Assembly (NCBI GenBank): GCA_002256005.1
Contig: NKIQ01000003.1
Span: 105,503-169,502 of the forward strand
From: Alphaproteobacteria bacterium PA4
GTDB lineage: Bacteria > Pseudomonadota > Alphaproteobacteria > Sphingomonadales > Sphingomonadaceae
DNA: 64,000 nt
Reading direction: 5' to 3'
Position numbers and translations under genes: made by a program. The stretch's first letter is position 1; each line of letters opens with the position of its first letter. The notes under the pieces were generated by a model. That model had not been told where the DNA came from. It was given only the letters and a program-made list of their open reading frames with translations, and made no database searches. This document shows, one piece after another, positions 41,783 through 48,820 of this stretch.

Positions 41783-42409
41783 CTAGGCGGAGACGAGAAT
41801 CGACCGGCGTCGGGCCGCGCCGCCGACAAGGCCGAAGCCGACGACCAGCATCGCCCAGACCGAGGCTTCGGGCACTGCTGCGATCCTGATGTTGTCGAGC
41901 GCCGGACCCGATGGGTTATTGTTTCCGCTGGTGAATTTCAGCGTCGAAGCCGTTCCGGTTGCGACAAAGCTGTAGACATTGTCTGTCCAGCCCATCCGGG
42001 CTGCCGAACGGCCCCGCGTGTCGAAACCGAAGGCCTGCGACTGACCATTGTTGACCGTCAAGGTCACGACCTTTGCCGTCGGCGTGCCGCCCGGATTGCC
42101 TGCCAGCGCAAAGCTGACCTCGTAGCGCTTGCCCTGCACGGTGGTGATGGTCTGGGCGATCGATCCGGCGGTCAGTGCGCTCAGGTCGATGCTGCGGTCG
42201 CCGTCGGCGCGCTGCCAGATCGTGCTCATCCAGTCGACACCGCCGCCGCCAATCGTCCAGCCGGTCAAGGCGGTGTTGCCGGCGAACAGCGTGTCGAACA
42301 CCCGGTTGGAATAACGACCGGTTTCAAAGCTGCCGTTGACGATCGTCACGGCGTTGGCAGTGCTGGCCGTGCCGAGGGCGACGGCAGCCGCGACGAATAT
42401 TGCGCGCAT
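41783..42409 (-). CDS. Choice-of-anchor C family protein, PEPxxWA-CTERM
   Basis: 208 residues. A signal peptide (MRAIFVAAAVALGTASTANA) is followed by a DUF642-like beta domain (VTIVNGSFETGRYSN, TGWTIGGGGVDWM, QRADGDRSIDLSALTAGSIA). The end is the sorting signal AVPEASVWAMLVVGFGLVGG then ARRR. It is exported and anchored by exosortase. DUF642-type domains occur in cell-surface proteins and may bind polysaccharides. A MDPF start four residues upstream is also possible. No strong Shine-Dalgarno is present. Confidence 0.88.
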   Translation of the reverse strand: MRAIFVAAAVALGTASTANAVTIVNGSFETGRYSNRVFDTLFAGNTALTGWTIGGGGVDWMSTIWQRADGDRSIDLSALTAGSIAQTITTVQGKRYEVSFALAGNPGGTPTAKVVTLTVNNGQSQAFGFDTRGRSAARMGWTDNVYSFVATGTASTLKFTSGNNNPSGPALDNIRIAAVPEASVWAMLVVGFGLVGGAARRRSILVSA

Positions 42410-42696
42410 GAAGGGGTCCATCCGGGTTCGAGGCTCTCCGACAGCCGGAGCTTTGCATTTCGGGGAATGCAAGGGGCGTGCCAAGGGGCTGGAAACAGAT
42501 TTCCGGGACTTTTTGTGCGGAATGCACAAGTTTGCTGTGCGAGACGCGAGAAGATGCGAGCGTTTTGCGAGAAAAATTCGCGAAACGCGAAGAATGATGG
42601 TCGCGGCTTGGTGCGTCTGATGCTTTTGGCACGCGCTCACACGAAGCGGGTGCGCGATGGTAGAGCTATGGGCCGGGTGCAGGGGCGGGTGCGGAG

Positions 42697-42767
42697 GCGC
42701 GGGCAAAGCCCGCGCTGACGTCAGACGGGTTCGACCGCTGAAGGAGCGGTCGCCCCGCTGGCCGCGC
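42697..42767. repeat. Two-hairpin dispersed repeat, copy B
   Basis: Stem 1 GCGCGGGC/GCCCGCGC with loop AAA (42697-42715). Linker TGACGTCAGACGGGTT. Stem 2 CGACCGCT/AGCGGTCG with loop GAAGG (42732-42752). Compared with copy A at 12166, the linker differs at two positions while both stems keep pairing through changed bases on both sides. It lies 50 bases downstream of the SRP RNA gene. The 290 bases between 42410 and 42696 show no gene. Confidence 0.6.
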
Positions 42768-42816
42768 TTGCGCCTGTCGGCGTCTAACGCTGCGCGTTAG
42801 CCGCGCGCGGCGCGGC

Positions 42817-42913
42817 GCGGTGGGAGCCGGGAACGACCCAGCGCGGATTCGTTACGGCTGCTTCCTTCCGGACCTGACCGGGTTGGCGAGAGCACTGCCC
42901 GCCCGACTCCCGC
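42817..42913 (-). ncRNA. ffs: Signal recognition particle RNA (small bacterial type)
   Basis: Reading leftward the transcript has the SRP RNA tetraloop and asymmetric loop signature CAGGTCCGGAAGGAAGCAGC. The flanks GTGCTCTCGCCAACCCGGT and TAACGAATCC...GGTCGTTC pair around it, and the outer stem GCGCGGGAGTCGGG pairs with the GGCTCCCACCGCGC region. The length of about 97 nt suits the alphaproteobacterial 4.5S-like form. It binds Ffh to target membrane proteins. A hairpin CTAACGC/GCGTTAG lies just past its 3' end at 42784-42800. The ends are approximate. Confidence 0.93.
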
Positions 42914-42956
42914 GCCGCATATGGGGGAAGGTGGGCACAAGGGCAAGACCCCCGTC

Positions 42957-43081
42957 CCTCCCCCCTGCGGGGAGGGCGACTCGGCGCCAGCCGAGCGGGG
43001 TGGGGGTTACACATGTTGCCACAGGCGAAACCCCCACCCCGCTCACCTTCGGCGAGTCGCCCTCCCCGCAGGGGGGAGGGA
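42957..43081. repeat. Intergenic repeat family 2, copy 1
   Basis: CCCTCCCCCCTGCGGGGAGGGC and the complement at the right end form large hairpins, and CGACTCGGCGCCAGCCGAGCG gives a second pair. The centre ACACATGTTGCCACAGGCG separates the two halves GGTGGGGGTT and AACCCCCACC. Further copies are at 44160, 50025 and 58621, with partial ones at 45756 and 47584. This copy lies between the SRP RNA and the L,D-transpeptidase. Confidence 0.75.
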
Positions 43082-43087
43082 GTTTGT

Positions 43088-44089
43088 TCAGCGATCGCTG
43101 GCCAGCACCGTCAGGCCCTTGCCGGTCGTCCCTTCGGCAAAGCCGCCGTCGGTTGCCAGCAGGGTGGTGCCTTCGCCGACCACGCTGCGCATCTGGGCAT
43201 AGAATTGCGGCGGGATGGTCACGCTGTTGATGGCGTCCTTTTCGACATTCTGGCCCTTGCGCGCTTCATAGCCGGGCAGGCCGAGATAGACCCATTTCGC
43301 CTGGCCATTGGCATCGCGGCCGGCGAATTGTGCGGCGCGGGTGCCGATATCGAACCCATCGGCGACGCCGATGCGGCTGCGCCCGATGATGACGCCGTTG
43401 CGATAGACGAGGATACGCTTGCTGCCGGTCGACACTATGATCGTCACCGGGCCTTCCGGGGCCTTGTTGGGTTCCCAGCGCGACACTTCATCGCCGGTCA
43501 GCGCGTTGGTGCGCGGATCGGCGGCGGCGCCCTTGGCCGTCATCGGTGCCAGCATGGCATTGTCGGTGACCATTTCCGGCTCGATCGGCGTCTTGTCGCT
43601 CTTGTCCGTCACCACCACGGTCATGCCCATGCTGCTGGTCGAAAACAGCAATTTCGAAAATTCATAGGGCAGGCGCACACAGCCATGGCTGGCCGGATAG
43701 CCGGGCAGATTGCCGGCGTGCAGCGCGATGCCGTCCCAGGTCAGCCGCTGCATATAGGGCATGGGCGCACTGTTGTAGAGGTTGGACTTGTGGTCCTTGT
43801 TCTTCTGCAGGATCGTGAACACGCCCGTCGGCGTCGTCTTGCCGGGCTTGCCGGACGAGATCGTCGTTGCGCCGATGCGCACGCCGTTGCGATAGGCATA
43901 GGCGCGCTGCGTCGACAGATTGACGACGACGAGCATCGGCCCGGCCGGCGCGACGCGATCGTCCCAGATCCATTCGCCCGGCTTCAGCGCCGACACCGGC
44001 GTATCGAACGGCGAGGATTTGAGCGCGCTGGCGGCGATGAGCGCCGGCGCGGCGGCGAGCAGCAGGGCGGTGATGACAAGGCGGCGCAT
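43088..44089 (-). CDS. L,D-transpeptidase (YkuD) with a second degenerate repeat
   Basis: 333 residues with a signal peptide (MRRLVITALLLAAAPALIAA). The first half is a YkuD domain: MLVVVNLSTQRAYAYRNGVR, GKPGKTTPTGVFTIL and the catalytic HAGNLPGYPASHGCVRLPYE with the Cys nucleophile. The second half repeats the opening motif (VTIIVSTGSKRILVYRNGVI) but has no HGC triad. The enzyme cross-links or trims peptidoglycan in the periplasm. Family 2 repeats flank it on both sides. Confidence 0.9.
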   Translation of the reverse strand: MRRLVITALLLAAAPALIAASALKSSPFDTPVSALKPGEWIWDDRVAPAGPMLVVVNLSTQRAYAYRNGVRIGATTISSGKPGKTTPTGVFTILQKNKDHKSNLYNSAPMPYMQRLTWDGIALHAGNLPGYPASHGCVRLPYEFSKLLFSTSSMGMTVVVTDKSDKTPIEPEMVTDNAMLAPMTAKGAAADPRTNALTGDEVSRWEPNKAPEGPVTIIVSTGSKRILVYRNGVIIGRSRIGVADGFDIGTRAAQFAGRDANGQAKWVYLGLPGYEARKGQNVEKDAINSVTIPPQFYAQMRSVVGEGTTLLATDGGFAEGTTGKGLTVLASDR

Positions 44090-44159
44090 GATGGTGGCTT
44101 TCCCCCGAAAGGCGATGCGGTGTGGCTAATGCGAAATCAGCCGCGGAGCAACGTGCCTT

Positions 44160-44293
44160 TACCTCCCCCCGCCGGGGGGAGGTCGGACTCGGCGAAGCCG
44201 AGCCGGGAGAGGGGTTTGCATGTGGCCACGCGTGCAACCCCTCACCCGGCTCGGGCTGCGCCCGAGTCCGACCTCTCCCTCAAGGGGAGAGGT
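44160..44293. repeat. Intergenic repeat family 2, copy 2 (diverged)
   Basis: CCTCCCCCCGCCGGGGGGAGG, GGACTCGGCGAAGCCGAGCC and the mirror arm ending CCTCTCCCTCAAGGGGAGAGG. The centre GTTTGCATGTGGCCACGCGTGCAAC is more diverged than in the other copies. It sits between the ferredoxin and the L,D-transpeptidase. Confidence 0.7.
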
Positions 44294-44295
44294 GG

Positions 44296-44631
44296 CTAAC
44301 GTCGGCTCATGTCGACGCTGCCCGGCGGCATCCGCACGTCCAGCGCGGCGATGTCCGCCGTCAGCACGATCTGGCAGGCCAGCCGCGAGGCGCGCGAGGC
44401 GCCCACTGCGAAATCCAGCATGTCCTCCTCCTCGTCGCTCGGCGGCGGCAGGCGGGCGGCATCGGCGCCGCTGATCAGCACATGGCAGGTGGAACAGGCC
44501 ATGGCGCCCTCGCAGGTGCCCTCCAGCGGCTGACCCGCGGCCTGGGCGACATCGAGCAGGCGCTCGCCGGGCTCGGCGGTGACGCGGGTTTCACGGGTGC
44601 CATCGGCGGAGAGGAATCGGATGCGGGTCAT
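44296..44631 (-). CDS. 2Fe-2S ferredoxin (adrenodoxin type)
   Basis: 111 residues. The cluster ligands are in CEGAMACSTCHV (three Cys) and a fourth in SRLACQIVL, the CX5CX2C plus C spacing of ISC-type ferredoxins. The acidic DEEEDMLDFA helix is typical. It gives electrons for Fe-S assembly or heme A synthesis. It is third in an operon with two cysteine desulfurases, and its ATG overlaps the preceding stop by four bases. Confidence 0.93.
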   Translation of the reverse strand: MTRIRFLSADGTRETRVTAEPGERLLDVAQAAGQPLEGTCEGAMACSTCHVLISGADAARLPPPSDEEEDMLDFAVGASRASRLACQIVLTADIAALDVRMPPGSVDMSRR

Positions 44632-45755
44632 GCGGCATTTTCCAAGCGCCGCGACACCGCGGCATTGATCTGGGTGGCGGCGGCGTCGATCTCCGCCGCG
44701 GTGGTGAAACGGCCGAAACCGAGCCGCAGCGAGGCGCGCGCCGCTGCGTCCGACAGCCCCAGCGCCTTCAGCACATGGCTGGGCCGGCCGGTGACGGCAG
44801 CGCAGGCCGAGCCGGAGGAGAGTGCGAGGCCGGGCAGATCGGCGAGCAGCGGCACGCCGACGCCCGGAAACGCGAGATTGAGATTGCCCGGCCAGCGCGC
44901 CGCCAGATCGCCATTGACGGTGAAGGGCACGGTCAGCCCGGCGAGCAGCCGGTTGCGCAGCGCCAGCGCATGGGCGGCATCGCGCACCATATGGTCGCCG
45001 GCAATGCGAGCGGCGGCGCCCAGCCCGGCGATCAGCGCCGTCGGCAGCGTGCCCGACCGGCCGTCTTCCTGCCCGCCGCCGTGCAGCAGCGGCGTCAGCA
45101 TCGTGTAGGGCCGGCGGTAGAGCGCGCCGACGCCCTTTGGCCCGTAGATCTTGTGCGCCGTCAGGCCGAGCAGATCGATGCCGAGCGCATCGACAGCGAT
45201 GGGGATTTTCCCGAACGCCTGCGCCGCATCGCAGTGCATGACGGCGCCATGGCGGTGCGCGATGGCGGCAATGGCGGCGATATCCTGGATGGTGCCGATC
45301 TCGTTATTGACCAGCATCACCGAAACCAGCGCCACATCATCGCCCATGGCGCGGGCGACATCATCGCTGTCGAGCCGGCCATCGCTGCGCACCGGCAACA
45401 CGGTCAGCTGCGCGCCGAGGCTGGCGAGATAGTCGGCGGTTTCAAGGACGCAGCTGTGTTCGGTGGCGACCGTGACGATGCGGCGGCGGGTCTGGCCGGG
45501 GTGGGTCATCAGGCCCTTCAAGGCCCAATTGACGCTTTCGGTGGCGCCGGAGGTGAAGGCGATGGTTTCCGGCGGCGCGCCGATCAGTGCGGCGATGCTC
45601 TCGCGCGCCAGTTCGACCGCGGCTTTCGCCTGATAGCCCCAGAGGTGCGCGCTGTGCGGATTGCCGAAGCCGGTGACGCCCCAGGGCGCCATGGCGTCGG
45701 CCACGGCGGGATCGAGCGGCGTGGTGGCGCCGTAATCGAGGTAGATGGGGATCAC
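44628..45755 (-). CDS. Cysteine desulfurase (NifS/IscS-like), second copy
   Basis: 375 residues of a PLP enzyme. The motifs are PIYLDYGATTPLDPAVADAM (N-terminus), FTSGATESVNWALKGL, ATEHSCVLETADYL, NNEIGTIQDIAAIA and HCDAAQAFGKIPIAVDALG. The PLP lysine follows in LTAHKIYGPKGVGALY and the catalytic Cys in SSGSACAAVTGRPSHVLKA. It delivers sulfur for Fe-S clusters or thiolation. The start is a GTG directly after a 10-bp hairpin that contains the Shine-Dalgarno sequence. The stop of the first desulfurase gene lies 37 bases ahead. Confidence 0.93.
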   Translation of the reverse strand: MIPIYLDYGATTPLDPAVADAMAPWGVTGFGNPHSAHLWGYQAKAAVELARESIAALIGAPPETIAFTSGATESVNWALKGLMTHPGQTRRRIVTVATEHSCVLETADYLASLGAQLTVLPVRSDGRLDSDDVARAMGDDVALVSVMLVNNEIGTIQDIAAIAAIAHRHGAVMHCDAAQAFGKIPIAVDALGIDLLGLTAHKIYGPKGVGALYRRPYTMLTPLLHGGGQEDGRSGTLPTALIAGLGAAARIAGDHMVRDAAHALALRNRLLAGLTVPFTVNGDLAARWPGNLNLAFPGVGVPLLADLPGLALSSGSACAAVTGRPSHVLKALGLSDAAARASLRLGFGRFTTAAEIDAAATQINAAVSRRLENAA

Positions 45756-45780
45756 CTCCCTCCCCGCAAGGGGGAGGGAG
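45756..45780 (-). repeat. Half-copy of repeat family 2 forming a hairpin over the GTG start
   Basis: In transcript orientation CTCCCTCCCC, loop, GGGGAGGGAG, then immediately the GTG of the second cysteine desulfurase. The 3' arm is the only purine-rich ribosome-binding sequence there, so it is paired in the hairpin. The upstream gene stops 13 bases before the hairpin. Confidence 0.65.
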
Positions 45781-45792
45781 TGATGTTCTTCG

Positions 45793-46872
45793 TCATGCGG
45801 CCCGCCGTCCCAGCCGCTGTGCCATCGCCAGCCAGGCGTCCGCAAACGCATCCACCTCCGCCGGCGTCGTTTGCGGCCCCAAACTCACCCGGATCGCTTC
45901 GCCGGCCGCCGCGCCCAGCCCCATCGCCGCCAGCACATGGCTGGCCGCGACCTTGCCCGACGAACAGGCCGCGCCGGCACTCACCATGAAGCCGGCGAGA
46001 TCGAGCGCCATCACCTGCGTGCCGCCGGCGACACCGGGCAGGCCGATGTTGCAGATGTGTGGCAGGCGCGGTGCGGCGGCACCATGCACGACCGCACCCA
46101 GCCGCGCCTCGAGCCCGTCACGCAAGGCGGCCAGCCGCGTCCAATCCTGCGGGGTATCCAGCGCCGCCGCGAAGCCCGCAATGCCCGGCAGATTGGCGGT
46201 GCCGCCGCGCAGCCCGCGCTCCTGCCCACCGCCACGCTGCACCGCCGCCAGTTGGCCCGGATCGCGGACGATCAGCACGCCGACGCCGGGCGGCCCGCCC
46301 AATTTGTGCGCCGACACCGTGATGAAATCCGCGTCGGCAAGCGGCAGCTTCCCCGCCGCCTGCACGGCATCGACAAGCAGCCGGCCGCCGGCGGCGGCGA
46401 CGAGCGCCGCGACTTCGGGGATGGGCTGGATCACGCCGGTCTCATTGTTGGCCTGCTGCACCGCGACCAGCGCCGGGCCGTCGCGCAGCAGCAGCGCCAG
46501 CGCCGCCAGATCGATGCGGCCATCGGCCAGCACTGGCGCGCGGATGACGTCGGCGCGCGCCGCCAGCACCGCGCTATGCTCGGTCGCCGACGCGATGAAG
46601 CGTGCTATCCCGGCACCATGAATGGCCAGCGCCAGCGCCTCGGTGCCGCCGCTGGTGAAGACGATGCGATCCGCCGGCACGCCCGCCCAGGCGGCGACGC
46701 GGTCGCGCGCCTGTTCCAGCAGCGCGTTGGCCGCGCGCCCCGCCGCATGCACCGACGCCGGGTTGCCGACCTGCAGCATGGCCGCCGTCATCGCCGCCAC
46801 GGCCGCCGGCAGCACCGGAGTCGTCGCCGCATGATCGAGGTAGATGCGGCTTTTCGTTGCGAATTCGCCCAT
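45793..46872 (-). CDS. Cysteine desulfurase, first copy
   Basis: 359 residues, clearly paralogous to the next gene but diverged. It has YLDHAATTPVLPAAVAAMT, FTSGGTEALALAIHGAG, SATEHSAVLAARADVI, VQQANNETGVIQPIPEVA, VDAVQAAGKLPLADADFI, then SAHKLGGPPGVGVLIV (PLP Lys) and SAGAACSSGKVAASHVLA (catalytic Cys). It opens the operon with the second desulfurase and ferredoxin. Start choices are 46872 and 46881. Divergent from an alpha/beta hydrolase gene, 58 bases away. Confidence 0.92.
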   Translation of the reverse strand: MGEFATKSRIYLDHAATTPVLPAAVAAMTAAMLQVGNPASVHAAGRAANALLEQARDRVAAWAGVPADRIVFTSGGTEALALAIHGAGIARFIASATEHSAVLAARADVIRAPVLADGRIDLAALALLLRDGPALVAVQQANNETGVIQPIPEVAALVAAAGGRLLVDAVQAAGKLPLADADFITVSAHKLGGPPGVGVLIVRDPGQLAAVQRGGGQERGLRGGTANLPGIAGFAAALDTPQDWTRLAALRDGLEARLGAVVHGAAAPRLPHICNIGLPGVAGGTQVMALDLAGFMVSAGAACSSGKVAASHVLAAMGLGAAAGEAIRVSLGPQTTPAEVDAFADAWLAMAQRLGRRAA

Positions 46873-46930
46873 GTCGCCCATATAGGGGGCAAGGCGCAAT
46901 TTGTGCCACCCGCTTTCACGGAAACCCGCC

Positions 46931-47578
46931 ATGCCCGAAGTGATCTTTGCCGGCCCCGAAGGCCGCCTCGAAGGCCGTTACCAGCCCGCCAGCCGCCCGC
47001 GTGCCCCGGTTGCCATCCTGTTGCAGCCGCACCCGGCGCAGGGCACGATGAACCACCCCATCGTCATGGCGATGTACAACAGCTTCGTGAAGCGCGGCTT
47101 TGCGACGCTGCGCTTCAACTTCCGCGGCGTCGGCCGCTCGCAGGGCGTGTTCGACAATGGCATCGGCGAGCTGTCCGACGCCGCCTCGGCGCTCGACTGG
47201 ATGCAGCAGTTCAACCCGGAGGCGCACACCACCTGGGTCGGCGGTTTCAGCTTCGGCGCCTGGATCGGCATGCAGTTGCTGATGCGGCGGCCGGAGATCA
47301 AGGGCTTCATCAGCATCGCGCCGCCGGCCAACATGTACGACTTCACCTTCCTCGCGCCCTGCCCGTCGAGCGGTATCATCGTCGATGGCGAGAATGACGA
47401 AGTGGTGCCGGGCGTTGCGGTGCAGAAGCTGGTCGACAAGCTGAAGACCCAGCGTCACATCACCATCGACCATGCGACGATCCCCGGCGCCAACCATTTC
47501 TTCCAGCACGAAATGCCGGATCTGATGGGCGTGGTGGACGGCTATCTCGATCGCCGGCTGGCCAACGGCGGGCGGTAA
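46931..47578 (+). CDS. Alpha/beta hydrolase (dienelactone hydrolase-like)
   Basis: 215 residues. The oxyanion region HPAQGTMNHPIVMAMYNSFV and FRGVGRSQGVFDNGIGELSD, and the nucleophile elbow VGGFSFGAWIGMQLL with Ser, are visible. The Asp is in IIVDGENDEVVPGVAV and the His in IPGANHFFQHEMPD. Close relatives occur near Fe-S assembly genes in alphaproteobacteria, as here beside two cysteine desulfurases. The substrate is unknown. Confidence 0.9.
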   Translation: MPEVIFAGPEGRLEGRYQPASRPRAPVAILLQPHPAQGTMNHPIVMAMYNSFVKRGFATLRFNFRGVGRSQGVFDNGIGELSDAASALDWMQQFNPEAHTTWVGGFSFGAWIGMQLLMRRPEIKGFISIAPPANMYDFTFLAPCPSSGIIVDGENDEVVPGVAVQKLVDKLKTQRHITIDHATIPGANHFFQHEMPDLMGVVDGYLDRRLANGGR

Positions 47579-47583
47579 TTCTT

Positions 47584-47632
47584 CTCCCTCCCCCCACCGT
47601 CGCAGGCGGTAGAATGGGTCCGGGTGGGGGAG
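47584..47632. repeat. Partial repeat family 2 element
   Basis: CTCCCTCCCCCCACCG at the left and CCGGGTGGGGGAG at the right pair around AGGCGGTAGAATGGG. A shorter, degenerate member of family 2 between two convergent genes. Confidence 0.55.
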
Positions 47633-47643
47633 CTTGTTAGCCC

Positions 47644-48729
47644 TCAGCCCCGGCGGCCCCCCGTCATCGCCGCCGGCACGCCGGTGGTTTCCGGCCAGCT
47701 GATCGGCAACCCCGCGGCGCTGCGCACCGCCAGCCAGGCAAAGGCTTCGGCCTCCAGTGCGTCGCCGTTCCAGCCGACGGCTTCGACGCTTTCGGTCGGC
47801 ACGCCGGTGCGGGCGGCGATCTCGCGCATCAGCACCGGGTTGTGGCGGCCACCGCCGGTGACGAGCAGGCGGGCGAGCGGCGGGACGTGCAGCAGCGCCA
47901 GCCGCACGGTTTCGGCGGTGAAGGCGGTGAGCGTCGCGGCACCATCGGCGAGCGACAGCCCGCGCACCGCGCCGCTGCCGAAATCGGCGCGGTCGAGCGA
48001 TTTGGGCGGCGGCGCATCGAACCAGGGCAGGTCGAGCATCGCGGCCAGCACGCCCGCATCGACGCGGCCGCTGGCGGCGATGGCGCCGCCCTTGTCATAG
48101 GTTCCGGCGCCGTGCTGGCTCACCCAATCGTCGATCAGCGCATTGCCGGGGCCGGTGTCGAAGCTGCCCCAATCGTCGTCACTGAACCAGGTCAAATTGC
48201 CGACGCCGCCGAGGTTGAGGACGCCCAGCGGCCGCCCCAGACCGGTGCTGCGCGCCCGGTGATAGCCCGGCGCCAATGGCGCACCTTGGCCACCGGCGGC
48301 GACATCGGCGCTGCGGAAATCGAAGATCACCGGGATGCGCGTCGCGGCGGCCAGCAGCGCGCCATCGCCGATCTGCCAGGTCCAGCGCCGGTCCGGCCGG
48401 TGCGCGACGGTATGGCCGTGGAACCCGATCAGCGCGACAGCCTCGCGGTCCACCCCTGTTGCCGCCAGCAGGCGATGCACGGCGATGACGTGCAGCCCGG
48501 TCAGCTCCGCCGCCACCGCATCGATCTGCGGGTCGGGGCCGGGGGCGTGCAATTCCAGCGCGCGGGCGATGGCCGGGCGCAGGCGGCGGCGAAAGTCCTC
48601 GTCATAGCCGATGGTCAGGAAACCGCGCGGGATGACTGTGCCTTCGCCATCGGTATCGATCAGCGCGGCATCGATGCCGTCCATGGAGGTGCCGGACATC
48701 AGGCCGATGGCAGTGGTGAGGCGGGTCAT
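47644..48729 (-). CDS. anmK: Anhydro-N-acetylmuramic acid kinase
   Basis: 361 residues of the ASKHA kinase fold. The N-terminal family signature is IGLMSGTSMDGIDAALIDTD. Other motifs are LIGFHGHTVAHRPDRRWTWQ, VLNLGGVGNLTWF, FDTGPGNALIDDWV and LLVTGGGRHNPVLMREIAAR. AnmK phosphorylates 1,6-anhydroMurNAc from wall turnover to MurNAc-6-P. It pairs in function with the AmpD-like amidase at 29762. The ATG at 48729 (MTRLTTAIGL) replaces an earlier in-frame start. Divergent from tyrS. Confidence 0.95.
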   Translation of the reverse strand: MTRLTTAIGLMSGTSMDGIDAALIDTDGEGTVIPRGFLTIGYDEDFRRRLRPAIARALELHAPGPDPQIDAVAAELTGLHVIAVHRLLAATGVDREAVALIGFHGHTVAHRPDRRWTWQIGDGALLAAATRIPVIFDFRSADVAAGGQGAPLAPGYHRARSTGLGRPLGVLNLGGVGNLTWFSDDDWGSFDTGPGNALIDDWVSQHGAGTYDKGGAIAASGRVDAGVLAAMLDLPWFDAPPPKSLDRADFGSGAVRGLSLADGAATLTAFTAETVRLALLHVPPLARLLVTGGGRHNPVLMREIAARTGVPTESVEAVGWNGDALEAEAFAWLAVRSAAGLPISWPETTGVPAAMTGGRRG

Positions 48730-48759
48730 GGCGACACGATAGCGGCGCAACCGCCACCT

Positions 48760-48788
48760 TGTCATCCCGGGGCAAGCCCGGGATGACA
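48760..48788. repeat. Hairpin repeat TGTCATCCCGGG
   Basis: TGTCATCCCGGG (48760-48771) and CCCGGGATGACA (48777-48788) form a perfect 12-bp stem around GCAAG, in the gap between the divergent anmK and tyrS. Such CCCGGGATGAC repeats are widespread in alphaproteobacteria. It sits in the expected promoter region. Confidence 0.6.
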
Positions 48789-48820
48789 GTGCAGGGCAGG
48801 TTGGCTATGGAACCGGCACC

